DNA of 64,000 nucleotides from Herbiconiux flava (GTDB taxonomy: Bacteria; Actinomycetota; Actinomycetes; Actinomycetales; Microbacteriaceae): the NCBI RefSeq assembly GCF_013409865.1, contig NZ_JACCBM010000001.1, positions 3,038,001 to 3,102,000 of the forward strand, read 5' to 3'. A model generated the notes under the pieces. It was not told where the DNA came from and made no database searches. It was given only the letters and a program-made list of their open reading frames with translations. Positions 1-8,249 of this stretch are shown one piece after another; position 1 is the first letter of the stretch; each line of letters starts with the position of its first letter. Both the position numbers and the translations under genes were made by a program.

Positions 1-3000
1 AGCGGGCCGTGGTCGCCGTGGGCTCCGCGTGCAGCTCGCCCTCGTAGGAGAGGGCGCTGACCGGAGCGCAGACCGCGGGGTGCATGCGCCAGCTGACCGC
101 CAGGAAGTAGCCGAGCTCCGGCGGCAGCACGTCGTGGCCCTCGGTCAGCCAGCCGAGCGCCGAGGAGTCGACCGGCTCGGGGTGGGTGCCCTGGGTGACC
201 TGCGGGAGCTGCTGCGGGTCGCCGAGGAGGAGCAGGTTTCGGGCCGCGACACTGACGGCGATGGTGTTCGCGAGCGAGTACTGGCCGGCCTCGTCGACCA
301 CGAGGAGGTCGAGCTCCCGGCGGTCGATTCGGGTGGGATTGGTGAAGTCCCAGGCGGTGCCGCCGATGACCGCACCGGTGCCGTTCGCGGAGGCGGCGTC
401 GAGGAAGCGGCGGTGGGCGTTCTTGGCCAGGGGGGTGAACCGGGCATCCGGATTCTCGCTGACCTTGCCGACGAGCGAGGGGTCGACGCCGGCGCCCACG
501 ATGGCCGTGAGCATGTTCTCGACGACGGCGTGGGACTGGGCGACGACCCCGACGCGCCAGCCGTGGTCGCGCACGAGGTCGGCGACGACTCGGGCGCCGG
601 TGTAGGTCTTGCCGGTTCCGGGTGGGCCCTGCACGGCGAGGTAGGAGTCGTCGAGGGCGAGGAGGGAGTCGAGGATGGCGTCGATGGCGCCTCGCGGATG
701 CTCGGCCACCGGTTCGAGTGGGCGACCGTCATGGCGTCGGGGGGCCCGACGGCGGAGGATGTCGACGGCCGCGTCGTTCGGGAATGCCGGGAGGGAGTCG
801 GCGAGGGTGCGGCCCCACTCGGCGATGGCGTCCTGCAGGGAGGCCGTCTTGGGCGGGGCGGCCGGGGCGACGGCGACCGGGAGGGCGTCGTAGGGGTCGG
901 CGCCGACGGTGAGGGCCTCCTCGAAGACGTACTGGGTGACTCCGTTCGGGAGTTCGCGCACCTCTCGCAGAACGGTGCGGGCGTGGGCGACGCGGTCGGC
1001 GGGGCGGGTACGCGGGGCGGGCCACGGATGCGGGGGGTCGTACACGAAGAAGCGCCCGTTCGCGCCCGGCTCGAGCCGGCTGCCGGGAGCGAGCGTGCCG
1101 CGGAGGCGGAGTTCGCGGCGGTCGGCGCGCTGGCCGGCGTTGCGGTACCAGGGGCGGTCGACGACGGCGGTCTCGACGGCGAGCACGTCGCGGGTGTCGG
1201 CCCACTCGTCGAGGGGCTGCTCGAGGCGGTCGAAGTGCTCCCACCAGAAGGACTTGTCCTCGCGGCGGTGGTAGTCGATGGCGGCGGCCGCCACGGCGAC
1301 GGCCAGCTCGTCGGCGCTGCGGCCTGCGGCGGCCGGATGCGCGGGGTCGCGCTTCTCGGATGTCGGGGCCGTGGCGGCGAGGGCTGCGGCGTGGGCCATC
1401 AGGTCGCGGTGGAGGGGGCTCTCCTCGAACTCGAAGGACGCGGGGTCGTCGGGGTCGGGGACGCGGCCGGCGGACGCGGCCGGGTCGACGAGGGATGCCG
1501 CGTCGAGGAGGGTGGCGGGGTCGTGGGAGGCGGACTCGCCGAAGGCAGAGGCGCCGGAGGGGTAGGCGCCGGAGGGGTAGGCGCCGGAAGCGGCGGCGGC
1601 TGAGGCGGCGGCGAGGCGGGAGGGGGCGAGCGGGCCCGTGTCGAGGGCTGCGGCGCGGGCGAGGAGCCAGTCGCGGAGGCGGAGGGTCGAGAGGCAGTCG
1701 TACTCGTTGTAGTCGGCGATCTCGGCGAGCTGACGATCCGCCGCGAGAGCCGCGGCGGGGTCGGTGCGGCCCGCGTCGCGGAGCTCGGTGTAGTGCACGT
1801 AGGCCGTGATCGAGTCGGCGCCGTTGGTGACCTCGCTCTGGCGCAGCTGCTCCCCCATGTACAGCGGTTCGAGCTTCTTCAGGCTGTACGAGCGGGAACT
1901 CACGCGCACGCTCTTCTTCACGACCGGGTAGAGGTCGACCAGCACGTTGCCGCGGAGGAGCTCGTCGAGCTGCTCCTCCCCCACGCCGTGGCGGGCGCAG
2001 AGCATCTGCAGGTGGGCGCGCTCGTAGTTGGCGTAGTGGTAGACGTGCAGGCCGGGGTGGTCGCGCAGGCGCGAGGTGACGTGGTCGAGGAACGCGCGCA
2101 GCGCCTCCTTCTCCTCGGCGTAGGAGTGCGCCCAGTACGGGAGGAAGACCGTCTCGCCGGGGCCGTCGGGGTCGTGCTCGATGAGGCCGAAGAGATAGTC
2201 GAGGCCCCAGTCGGCCCCGTCGCCCTCGGAGTAGAGGGGGTCGCCCTCGAAGTCGAAGAAGATGTCGCCCGGGTCGGGCTCGGGCAGGCCGTCGAGCGCC
2301 GTGGTGTCGTAGACGCGGGCCGCCAGGCCGTGGCGGCCGTCGCGCTGCATGCGTGCCTGGTCGCGGAGGTTCTCGAGGGTCGTGGCCGGCAGGCCCTCGA
2401 CCGGGCCCTCGGACAGGGCGAGCTCGTCGAGCGTCGCGACGCCGGACGCCAGCAGCTTGGCACGCTGAGCCACTCGGATACCCGCGACCAGCAGCAGGTC
2501 GTCGTGCGCCTCGACCTCGGGCGCGCAGACCTCGCAGCGGCCGCAGATGGTGTAGCGGGGGTCGCCCCACTGGACGGCGGGCTCGTGCATCCGCTCGTCG
2601 AGGAGGGCCTCGAGGCGCCGCCGCCGATCGAGGTAGACCGGGAGGATATCGCGCAGCTGGTGGGTGGAGCGGCTGCCGTCGCCGAGCAGCAGGTGCACCT
2701 CGTCGCCGAGAGGCACGTCGAGGCGGTCGAGCTGGTCGGCGTAGGCGGCGAGCTGCAGCAGCGCCGTGATCTTCGCGTGGCGCGCGAGCTTGGTGTCGTA
2801 GACCTCGTAGCGGTGGGGGGCGGATGCGGTGGGCGAGTCGGGCTGGGCGGGCGCCCTGACCAGGAAGTCGGCGAAGCCGAGGAAGCGGCCGTCGAAGAAG
2901 GTGGCCTGGAAGACGACGTCGGCACCCGCCCGCAGCGCGTCGAGCGTGTAGCGCTGGTGCTCGAGCAGGGCCTCGGGGGTGGGGCGCTCGGGCCGCGGGA

Positions 3001-3247
3001 TCTCGGCGACTCCGCGCGGGTTCACCCCGTCGAAGGGGCCGTAGAGCTCGCGGAAGGCCTCGAGGGTGCGCAGCTCGTGGGCGTCGCCGAGGCGGGCGGT
3101 GCGCTCGAGCATCTCGTCGACCACCTCGGGCACGGGCTCGATGCGGCCGAGCTTGGCGTCGAGGCGACGCACCAGGGCGAACTCGCAGACCGCCGCGGCC
3201 GTGAGGTCGGTGGCGCTGTAGAGCACGCGGTCGCCGGCGACGATCAT
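1..3247 (-). CDS. TM0106-type RecB-like nuclease fused to SF1 helicase (3' end beyond window)
   Basis: The frame opens at an ATG at 3247 and runs off the left edge, giving about 1,080 residues without a stop. The middle of the protein has a clustered-cysteine stretch (ICGRCEVCAP, near 2525-2560), as in Fe-S RecB-type nucleases. The C-terminal half carries a Walker A, GPPGTGKT (near 610-635), a VVDEAGQYS motif II, and LLLGDPQQLPQV, which together mark a superfamily 1 DNA/RNA helicase. The order (N-terminal nuclease-like region, Cys cluster, helicase) matches the TM0106 RecB-like nuclease/helicase proteins of actinobacteria, probably acting in DNA repair. Long Arg/Pro-rich frames overlying it on either strand are shadows. 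The family call is firm; the biological role is inferred. Confidence 0.85.
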   Translation of the reverse strand, partial: MIVAGDRVLYSATDLTAAAVCEFALVRRLDAKLGRIEPVPEVVDEMLERTARLGDAHELRTLEAFRELYGPFDGVNPRGVAEIPRPERPTPEALLEHQRYTLDALRAGADVVFQATFFDGRFLGFADFLVRAPAQPDSPTASAPHRYEVYDTKLARHAKITALLQLAAYADQLDRLDVPLGDEVHLLLGDGSRSTHQLRDILPVYLDRRRRLEALLDERMHEPAVQWGDPRYTICGRCEVCAPEVEAHDDLLLVAGIRVAQRAKLLASGVATLDELALSEGPVEGLPATTLENLRDQARMQRDGRHGLAARVYDTTALDGLPEPDPGDIFFDFEGDPLYSEGDGADWGLDYLFGLIEHDPDGPGETVFLPYWAHSYAEEKEALRAFLDHVTSRLRDHPGLHVYHYANYERAHLQMLCARHGVGEEQLDELLRGNVLVDLYPVVKKSVRVSSRSYSLKKLEPLYMGEQLRQSEVTNGADSITAYVHYTELRDAGRTDPAAALAADRQLAEIADYNEYDCLSTLRLRDWLLARAAALDTGPLAPSRLAAASAAAASGAYPSGAYPSGASAFGESASHDPATLLDAASLVDPAASAGRVPDPDDPASFEFEESPLHRDLMAHAAALAATAPTSEKRDPAHPAAAGRSADELAVAVAAAAIDYHRREDKSFWWEHFDRLEQPLDEWADTRDVLAVETAVVDRPWYRNAGQRADRRELRLRGTLAPGSRLEPGANGRFFVYDPPHPWPAPRTRPADRVAHARTVLREVRELPNGVTQYVFEEALTVGADPYDALPVAVAPAAPPKTASLQDAIAEWGRTLADSLPAFPNDAAVDILRRRAPRRHDGRPLEPVAEHPRGAIDAILDSLLALDDSYLAVQGPPGTGKTYTGARVVADLVRDHGWRVGVVAQSHAVVENMLTAIVGAGVDPSLVGKVSENPDARFTPLAKNAHRRFLDAASANGTGAVIGGTAWDFTNPTRIDRRELDLLVVDEAGQYSLANTIAVSVAARNLLLLGDPQQLPQVTQGTHPEPVDSSALGWLTEGHDVLPPELGYFLAVSWRMHPAVCAPVSALSYEGELHAEPTATTAR

Positions 3248-3381
3248 GGGGCCTCCCTGGGGTCGGGTTCAGGGTAGTGCGAGCCTCCGACAGCGAGGCG
3301 CTGACGGCGGGCCGATGACAGCGGCCCGGGATAGGGTGCGGAAGGATCGCCGGAAGAGGCGACGGGACGAGGAGCAGGCGC

Positions 3382-4197
3382 ATGGCGGGCAAGATCATCG
3401 TGATCACGGGTGCGAGCGACGGCATCGGGGCGGCGGCGACGCGGGCCCTGAGCGAGCGGCACACCGTGGTCGTCGTGGGGCGGTCGGCCGAGAAGACGCG
3501 GGCGGTCGCCGAGTCGGTGGGGGCCGAGTGGCTGCTGAGTGACTTCTCCCGCCTCGACGAGGTGCGGGAGCTCGGCGCCACCCTGCTCGAGCGCTACGAG
3601 CGCATCGACGTGCTGGCGAACAACGCCGGTGGCATCATGGGCCCGCGCACCGAGACCGTCGACGGACACGAGCTGACGCTTCAGGTGAACCACCTCGCGC
3701 CGTTCCTGCTGACGCAGCTGCTGATGCCGCGGCTGCTCGATAGCCGTGCGAGCGTGATCGCCACCTCGAGCATCGCGCACCGCTACGGGTCCTTCGACTT
3801 CGACGACCTCGAGGCGCGACAGGGCTACCGGCCCGAGCGCGCCTACGGCACGGCCAAGCTCGCGAACCTGCTGTTCGTGCGGGAGCTGCACCGGCGGTTC
3901 CACGACGAGGGCCTGTCGGCGGCGGCGTTCCACCCGGGCGTCGTGTCGACGAGCTTCGCCGGGCAGACCAACAGCGCGCTGCGGCTGGTCTACACCTCCG
4001 TGCTGAAGCGGCTGCTGCGCACCCCCGAGCAGGGCGCCGAGACCCTCGTCTGGCTCGCCGCGGGCACCCCGGGCATCGACTGGGAGAGCGGCGCCTACTA
4101 CGTCAAGCGCGCGCCGGCGGCGATCCGCAGCGGGGCCGACGACCCGGCTGTGGCCCGCGCGCTGTGGGAGCACACCGAGGCGCTGCTCGCCGAATAG
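3382..4197 (+). CDS. SDR family NAD(P)-dependent oxidoreductase
   Basis: This is a 271-residue classical short-chain dehydrogenase. The Rossmann motif GASDGIG is at residues 10-16, NNAG near 80-83, and the catalytic Ser-Tyr-Lys set includes Y155 and K159 (YGTAK). The LANLLFVRELHRRF stretch after the Tyr and the PGVVST segment resemble retinol-dehydrogenase/WW-oxidoreductase-like SDRs. The ATG follows GAGGAGCAGGCGC, an acceptable ribosome site. The substrate cannot be read from the sequence. It stands alone between the nuclease gene, which is divergent, and a convergent TetR gene. Confidence 0.9.
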   Translation: MAGKIIVITGASDGIGAAATRALSERHTVVVVGRSAEKTRAVAESVGAEWLLSDFSRLDEVRELGATLLERYERIDVLANNAGGIMGPRTETVDGHELTLQVNHLAPFLLTQLLMPRLLDSRASVIATSSIAHRYGSFDFDDLEARQGYRPERAYGTAKLANLLFVRELHRRFHDEGLSAAAFHPGVVSTSFAGQTNSALRLVYTSVLKRLLRTPEQGAETLVWLAAGTPGIDWESGAYYVKRAPAAIRSGADDPAVARALWEHTEALLAE

Positions 4198-4233
4198 CGG
4201 GCGAGCGGATGCGCGGCGGCGGTCGCTGCTCGC

Positions 4234-4878
4234 TCAGGCGCGGGAGGCCGAGAGACCGACCGCCGGCAGCACGACGCCGTCGATGATCGACAGCAGGTAC
4301 TCGCGGTCGACCGGGCGCTGCGTGACGAGCAGGCGGTAGGCCGTCATCGACGGGGCGACCAGGGCGATGGTGGGGATGTCGACGTCGGCCGAGATCTCGC
4401 CGCGGGCGACGGCCCGCTCGAGCAGCCGGCGGTTGACCTCGGCGCGGGGCGCGACGATGGCCGAGTTGATGGCGTCGACCAGCTCGGGCGAGCGGGAGAG
4501 CACCGACATCAGCCCGGCCATGACCTGCATCTTGCGGTCGGCCTCCTCGAGCGTGCGCGGCTTGATCATCGCCACCAGGTCGCCGCGGAGAGTGCCCGTG
4601 TCGGGGAGGTTGTCGAGATCGAGGTCGCGCGACTTCATGCACGCCACCGCGTCGACCACGAGCTCGCCCTTGGACGGCCAGCGGCGGTAGAGCGTCGCCT
4701 TGCCCGCCTTGGCCCGGGCGGCGACCATCTCCATGGTCATACCGTCGTAGCCCTCCTCGGCGAGCACCTCGATGGCCGCGTCGAGGATCTCAGGGTCGCG
4801 CGAGTGGTCGCGGCGACGGCCGGGGCGGCCAGGAGCGGGCGCAGGGGTGGGCGTGGAGTCGATCAGGTCGAGCGGCAT
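4234..4878 (-). CDS. TetR family transcriptional regulator
   Basis: The protein has 214 residues with an N-terminal TetR DNA-binding domain: ILDAAIEVLAEEGYDG followed by the recognition segment KAGKATLYRRWPSKGEL. The C-terminal ligand domain is of the TetR_C (TetR/AcrR) kind. The start at 4878 is chosen because GGAGGAGCTG lies just upstream; the longer open frame would run into the divergent promoter. It is transcribed away from the DHA2 transporter at 4985 and so probably represses it. An inverted repeat at 4899-4914, just upstream of its start, is a candidate operator. The ligand is unknown. Confidence 0.9.
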   Translation of the reverse strand: MPLDLIDSTPTPAPAPGRPGRRRDHSRDPEILDAAIEVLAEEGYDGMTMEMVAARAKAGKATLYRRWPSKGELVVDAVACMKSRDLDLDNLPDTGTLRGDLVAMIKPRTLEEADRKMQVMAGLMSVLSRSPELVDAINSAIVAPRAEVNRRLLERAVARGEISADVDIPTIALVAPSMTAYRLLVTQRPVDREYLLSIIDGVVLPAVGLSASRA

Positions 4879-4898
4879 CGTCGCAGCTCCTCCTTCGG

Positions 4899-4914
4899 GT
4901 GTCGGATTGGACAC
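4899..4914. promoter_or_regulatory. candidate TetR operator between tetR and DHA2 transporter
   Basis: A perfect 5-6-5 inverted repeat (GTGTC, six bases, GACAC) lies 21 bases upstream of the regulator start, in the 106-base divergent gap. Divergently placed TetR regulators usually bind such sites. A second, imperfect dyad lies around 4948-4975, over the transporter promoter. Either could be the real site. Confidence 0.4.
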
Positions 4915-4972
4915 TCTGATTGTTTCACGACATTTACAGAACTGATGGTATCCGAAACTGATTGGTTCCGTA

Positions 4973-4984
4973 TATAGTCCCTCC
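4973..4984 (+). promoter_or_regulatory. leaderless -10 element of the DHA2 transporter gene
   Basis: TATAGT sits exactly six bases before the ATG at 4985 (spacer CCCTCC), and no Shine-Dalgarno sequence is visible. That layout predicts transcription starting at or next to the start codon, as in many actinobacterial leaderless genes. No clear -35 is seen, which suits a regulated promoter. Confidence 0.5.
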
Positions 4985-6481
4985 ATGCCTGAAAATTCTT
5001 CGCGCCGCTGGCTCACCCTCACCACGGTCGCCCTCGCCCAGCTGATGGTCGTGCTCGACGCCACCGTCGTCAACATCGCCCTGCCCTCCACGCAGGCCGA
5101 CCTCGGCTTCTCCGACGGCGACCGCCAGTGGATCGTCACCGCCTACTCCCTCGCCTTCGGCAGCCTGCTGCTGCTCGGCGGCCGCCTCTCCGACCTGATG
5201 GGCCGGAAGCGCGCCTTCATCATCGGCCTGATCGGCTTCGCCGCGGCCAGCGCCCTGGGCGGTGCCGCCGACAGCTTCGGCCTGCTCGTCGCGGCCCGCG
5301 CCCTGCAGGGCGTGTTCGGCGCGCTGCTCGCCCCGACCGCCCTCGCGGTGCTCACCACGACGTTCACGATCCCCAAGGAGCGGGCGCGCGCGTTCGGCAT
5401 CTTCGGCGCGATCGCGGGCGCCGGGGGTGCCGTGGGCCTCCTGCTCGGCGGACTGCTGACCGAGAACTTCAGCTGGCGCTGGAACCTCTACATCAACGTC
5501 GTGATCGCCGTCATCGCGATCGTAGGCGCCGTGATCTTCGTGAGCACGCCGAAGCGCGAGGGTGCCCGGCCGAAGCTCGACCTGCCGGGCACCGTGCTCG
5601 TCTCGGCGGCGCTGTTCGCCCTGGTCTACGGCTTCTCCAGCGCCGAGACGAACGACTGGGACTCGCCCTTGACCTGGGGCATGCTCGGCGCGAGCGTCGT
5701 GCTGCTGGTGGCGTTCGTGCTGTGGCAGCGGCGGGCCGCGCATCCGCTCCTCCCCCTCTCGATCGTGCTCGACCGCAACCGGGGGGCCGCCTACAGCTCG
5801 GTGCTGATCGCCGGTGCGGGCATGTTCGGCATCTTCCTGTTCGTCACGTACTACCTGCAGACGACGCTCGGGTACACGCCCATTCAGACGGGGCTGTCGT
5901 TCCTGCCGATGATCCTGCTGCTGATCACGGCGGCGCAGCTGTCGACGAACATCTTCGTGCCGCGGTTCGGTCCGAAGGTGATGGTGCCGATCGGCATGGC
6001 GCTGGCCGCGCTCGGGATGGCCTGGCTGACGCACCTCGACGTGACCGCCGTGTACGCGCTCGACGTGATGCCGCCGCTGATGCTGCTCGGGCTAGCGATG
6101 GGCACGATCATGCCGGCGTCGATCCAGACCGCGACGCTCGGGGTCGACCGGCAGTTCGCCGGGGTGGCCTCGGCCATGGTGAACACCTCGCAGCAGGTCG
6201 GCGGGTCGATCGGCACGGCGCTGCTCAACACCCTCGCCGCGACCGCCGCCGCGAACTACTTGGCCGACAACCTGCCGGCGACCGCCGAGGTGGCCGCGCA
6301 GGCCGCCGTGCACAGCTACGCCACCGCCTACTGGTGGGGCGCGGGATTCTTCGCCGTCGGTGCCGTGATCGCGGCGCTGCTGTTCCGGCGCAAGGGGCAG
6401 GGCGTGACCGTGGGGGTAGCGGTGCCCGAGGAGCGGGCCGACGAAGCCGTGGCCGAGCCGGCGCCCGCGATGGGTCACTGA
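4985..6481 (+). CDS. MFS drug transporter, DHA2 (14-TMS, EmrB/QacA) family
   Basis: A 498-residue membrane protein with about 14 hydrophobic segments. The first helix carries LAQLMVVLDATVVNIALPS, the signature of DHA2 proton antiporters, followed by the loop motif GGRLSDLMGRKR and the motif-C-like GAGGAVGLLLGG. The last 30 residues are a charged cytoplasmic tail. It should export drugs or other toxic amphiphiles by proton antiport across the plasma membrane. The divergent TetR gene is the likely regulator. The start lacks a ribosome site but has a leaderless promoter. The substrate is unknown. Confidence 0.92.
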   Translation: MPENSSRRWLTLTTVALAQLMVVLDATVVNIALPSTQADLGFSDGDRQWIVTAYSLAFGSLLLLGGRLSDLMGRKRAFIIGLIGFAAASALGGAADSFGLLVAARALQGVFGALLAPTALAVLTTTFTIPKERARAFGIFGAIAGAGGAVGLLLGGLLTENFSWRWNLYINVVIAVIAIVGAVIFVSTPKREGARPKLDLPGTVLVSAALFALVYGFSSAETNDWDSPLTWGMLGASVVLLVAFVLWQRRAAHPLLPLSIVLDRNRGAAYSSVLIAGAGMFGIFLFVTYYLQTTLGYTPIQTGLSFLPMILLLITAAQLSTNIFVPRFGPKVMVPIGMALAALGMAWLTHLDVTAVYALDVMPPLMLLGLAMGTIMPASIQTATLGVDRQFAGVASAMVNTSQQVGGSIGTALLNTLAATAAANYLADNLPATAEVAAQAAVHSYATAYWWGAGFFAVGAVIAALLFRRKGQGVTVGVAVPEERADEAVAEPAPAMGH

Positions 6482-6516
6482 GTTTCGGAGCCGCCCGAAC
6501 CGGAGCCCCCCGCCGC

Positions 6517-6600
6517 GGCGTCACACGTCGCGGGTGCGGGGCTCCGCGCGTCCGGGGCCGAGCGCCTCGGCGTCACACGTCGAGAGTGCGGGGCTCCGCG
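6517..6600. repeat. direct repeat duplicating the 3' end of the PhzF gene
   Basis: A 32-bp segment at 6517-6548 recurs at 6569-6600 with two mismatches, a period of 52. The right copy is the true 3' end of the PhzF gene, including its TGA; the left copy lies downstream of the gene and carries the same stop context. It looks like a local duplication in the convergent gap. Confidence 0.8.
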
Positions 6601-7364
6601 GCTGCGGTGCGGCCGCCCACCTCGACGTCGCCACCCGGGAGCACCCGGGTGAGCAGGCGCGAGCCGAGGCCCTGGTCGATCGCGAGGTCGCGGCCGAGAC
6701 GGGCCGTCAGCGCGACGGCCGCCGAGCCGGTCGCCTGATCCTCCGGCACGCCGAGCGCGGGGGCGAACATCCGCGATCGCAGGTGGCCGGCGGCTTCGTC
6801 GATGAAGGCCCAGGCGTAGTGCCGCCCGTTCGGGAAGCCGGACGGGTCGAGAGCGTCGACCTCGGCGGGCGAGGCCAGTCGGGTGAAGGCGAAGTCGGGT
6901 GCCCAGGCGGCACGGCCGGTGATCCAGACGAGGTCGCCGGTGTCGCGCACCGCCACCGGGCCGGCCGGGGTGTCCAGGGCGACGACGGGGGTGCCCTGCC
7001 GCGCCAGCAACCACGCCGTTCCGACGCAGGGGTGGCCCGCGAACGGCAGCTCGGTCGCCGGTGTGAAGATGCGGATGCGCGCCCGGCGGCCACCCGCAGC
7101 CGCAGTCGCGGCCCCGGCCACCGTCGACACCCCGTCCGAACCCGTTCCCCCGGCCGCACCCGCTCCCCCGGCCGTGCCCGACCCGCCGCCGCGCTCGATC
7201 AGCTCGTCGAGGAAGACCGTCTCGCTGAACCCGAGGCCGGTCGCGATCCGCTGCTCGGCACCCCGCGTGCGCTCGCTCGAGCGGATGATGCCGAGCGGGT
7301 TGCCGTGGCCGCCGCTCTCGTCGGTGAACACGGTGACGACGTCGACGGAAAGGCTGGTGCTCAT
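6573..7364 (-). CDS. PhzF family isomerase-like protein
   Basis: The 263-residue protein has the PhzF hallmarks: a FSETVF segment with the expected catalytic Glu at residue 48, GNPLGII near the N terminus, and PFAGHPCVGTAWLL in the first half. PhzF proteins share the diaminopimelate-epimerase fold; PhzF itself isomerises a dihydro-hydroxyanthranilate, but most members have unknown substrates. A Gly/Ala/Thr-rich stretch of about 28 residues (near 58-86) sits between the first two motifs and looks like an insertion. No phenazine genes are nearby, so a phenazine role is unlikely. The gene end is duplicated downstream. Confidence 0.88.
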   Translation of the reverse strand: MSTSLSVDVVTVFTDESGGHGNPLGIIRSSERTRGAEQRIATGLGFSETVFLDELIERGGGSGTAGGAGAAGGTGSDGVSTVAGAATAAAGGRRARIRIFTPATELPFAGHPCVGTAWLLARQGTPVVALDTPAGPVAVRDTGDLVWITGRAAWAPDFAFTRLASPAEVDALDPSGFPNGRHYAWAFIDEAAGHLRSRMFAPALGVPEDQATGSAAVALTARLGRDLAIDQGLGSRLLTRVLPGGDVEVGGRTAAAEPRTLDV

Positions 7365-7445
7365 CCTTCGAGTGTGGTCGGGCAGAGGCGGTGGCTCAAG
7401 GTGCCACCGCAGGGCTCGTGGCCTGGCACTCGCGAGACCGGGCGA

Positions 7446-8090
7446 TCAGGCCTTGACCGCGATGTTCTGCGCGATCGGCACCCAGCCGGTGCCGACCGTC
7501 ATGTACTCGGTGTGCAACCACACGCGGGTGCCCTCCGCGCCGAGGCGGAGAGTGGCGCCGTGCGAGCCGAAGGAGTCGGGCGAGAGGCACACCGCCTCGG
7601 GCTGCGACACGCTGAGCGAGGGCACCGGCAGGGTGGGCGCCGCGGTGGTCGGCGGCCCGAAGCCCTGCGAGACGGCTGCCGGGGTGGAGGCCGCCGCAGA
7701 AGCCGCCGCCGAGGCCGAGGGCGTCGGGGTCGCACCCGGAGCGGCGGTGCCCGCACCGGCCGGCGACGGTGTGGGCGACGGGGTCGCGAGCAGATCGGCC
7801 GGTGCCGGTGCCGCGATGAAGCAGATGTCGTCGGCCGAGGTGGCTCCGACCCAGAACGCGGTGCCGTCCTGCTCGGCGAGCAGGCGCACGCTGGAGTCGA
7901 CGAGGTCGGCGTCGACATCCGGCACGACCGGCGGCACGATGTGGCCGGAGACGGGGGTGCCCCGGTCGAGATGCGCCATGCGCGACAGGGCCGCCGTGGG
8001 GCTCGCCGCGCATCCGCTCAGCAGCACCGGCACCAGCGCGACGACCGTCAGCCCCAGGGCGATCGACGCGCCCGCCCCTCGCCCGTGCAT
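7446..8090 (-). CDS. predicted lipoprotein of unknown function
   Basis: A 214-residue protein with a lipoprotein signal peptide: a basic start (MHGRGAG), a hydrophobic stretch and the lipobox LLSGC near residues 24-28. The mature part has a central Ala/Pro/Ser/Thr-rich linker, then a short globular C-terminal segment. The ATG at 8090 is preferred because GAGAGGGAG lies in front of it; a 15-residue longer frame has no such site. It should be anchored on the outer face of the membrane. I recognise no domain, and the neighbours (PhzF, an epimerase-like protein) give no clue. Confidence 0.75.
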   Translation of the reverse strand: MHGRGAGASIALGLTVVALVPVLLSGCAASPTAALSRMAHLDRGTPVSGHIVPPVVPDVDADLVDSSVRLLAEQDGTAFWVGATSADDICFIAAPAPADLLATPSPTPSPAGAGTAAPGATPTPSASAAASAAASTPAAVSQGFGPPTTAAPTLPVPSLSVSQPEAVCLSPDSFGSHGATLRLGAEGTRVWLHTEYMTVGTGWVPIAQNIAVKA

Positions 8091-8249
8091 CCGCTCCCTC
8101 TCCGGTCCGCCGCTCGGCGGATCGCTCCGACCCACGACCGTAGCCCACGAAACCGACCGTCAGCTTCACGCGGGCCGCCGGGCGAACGCCGCGCTCTGCC
8201 GTCGGCAGACAGGCTGGATCGGGGCGGCCGGAGAGGGTTGACTCGCAGC

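Noticed and set aside
729-3581. A very long minus-strand open frame rich in Arg/Pro over the nuclease gene
   Set aside because: Composition is typical of a shadow frame in GC-rich DNA; the other frame has clear helicase motifs.
6573-7364. Phenazine biosynthesis gene
   Set aside because: PhzF-like fold only; no other phenazine genes are in the window.
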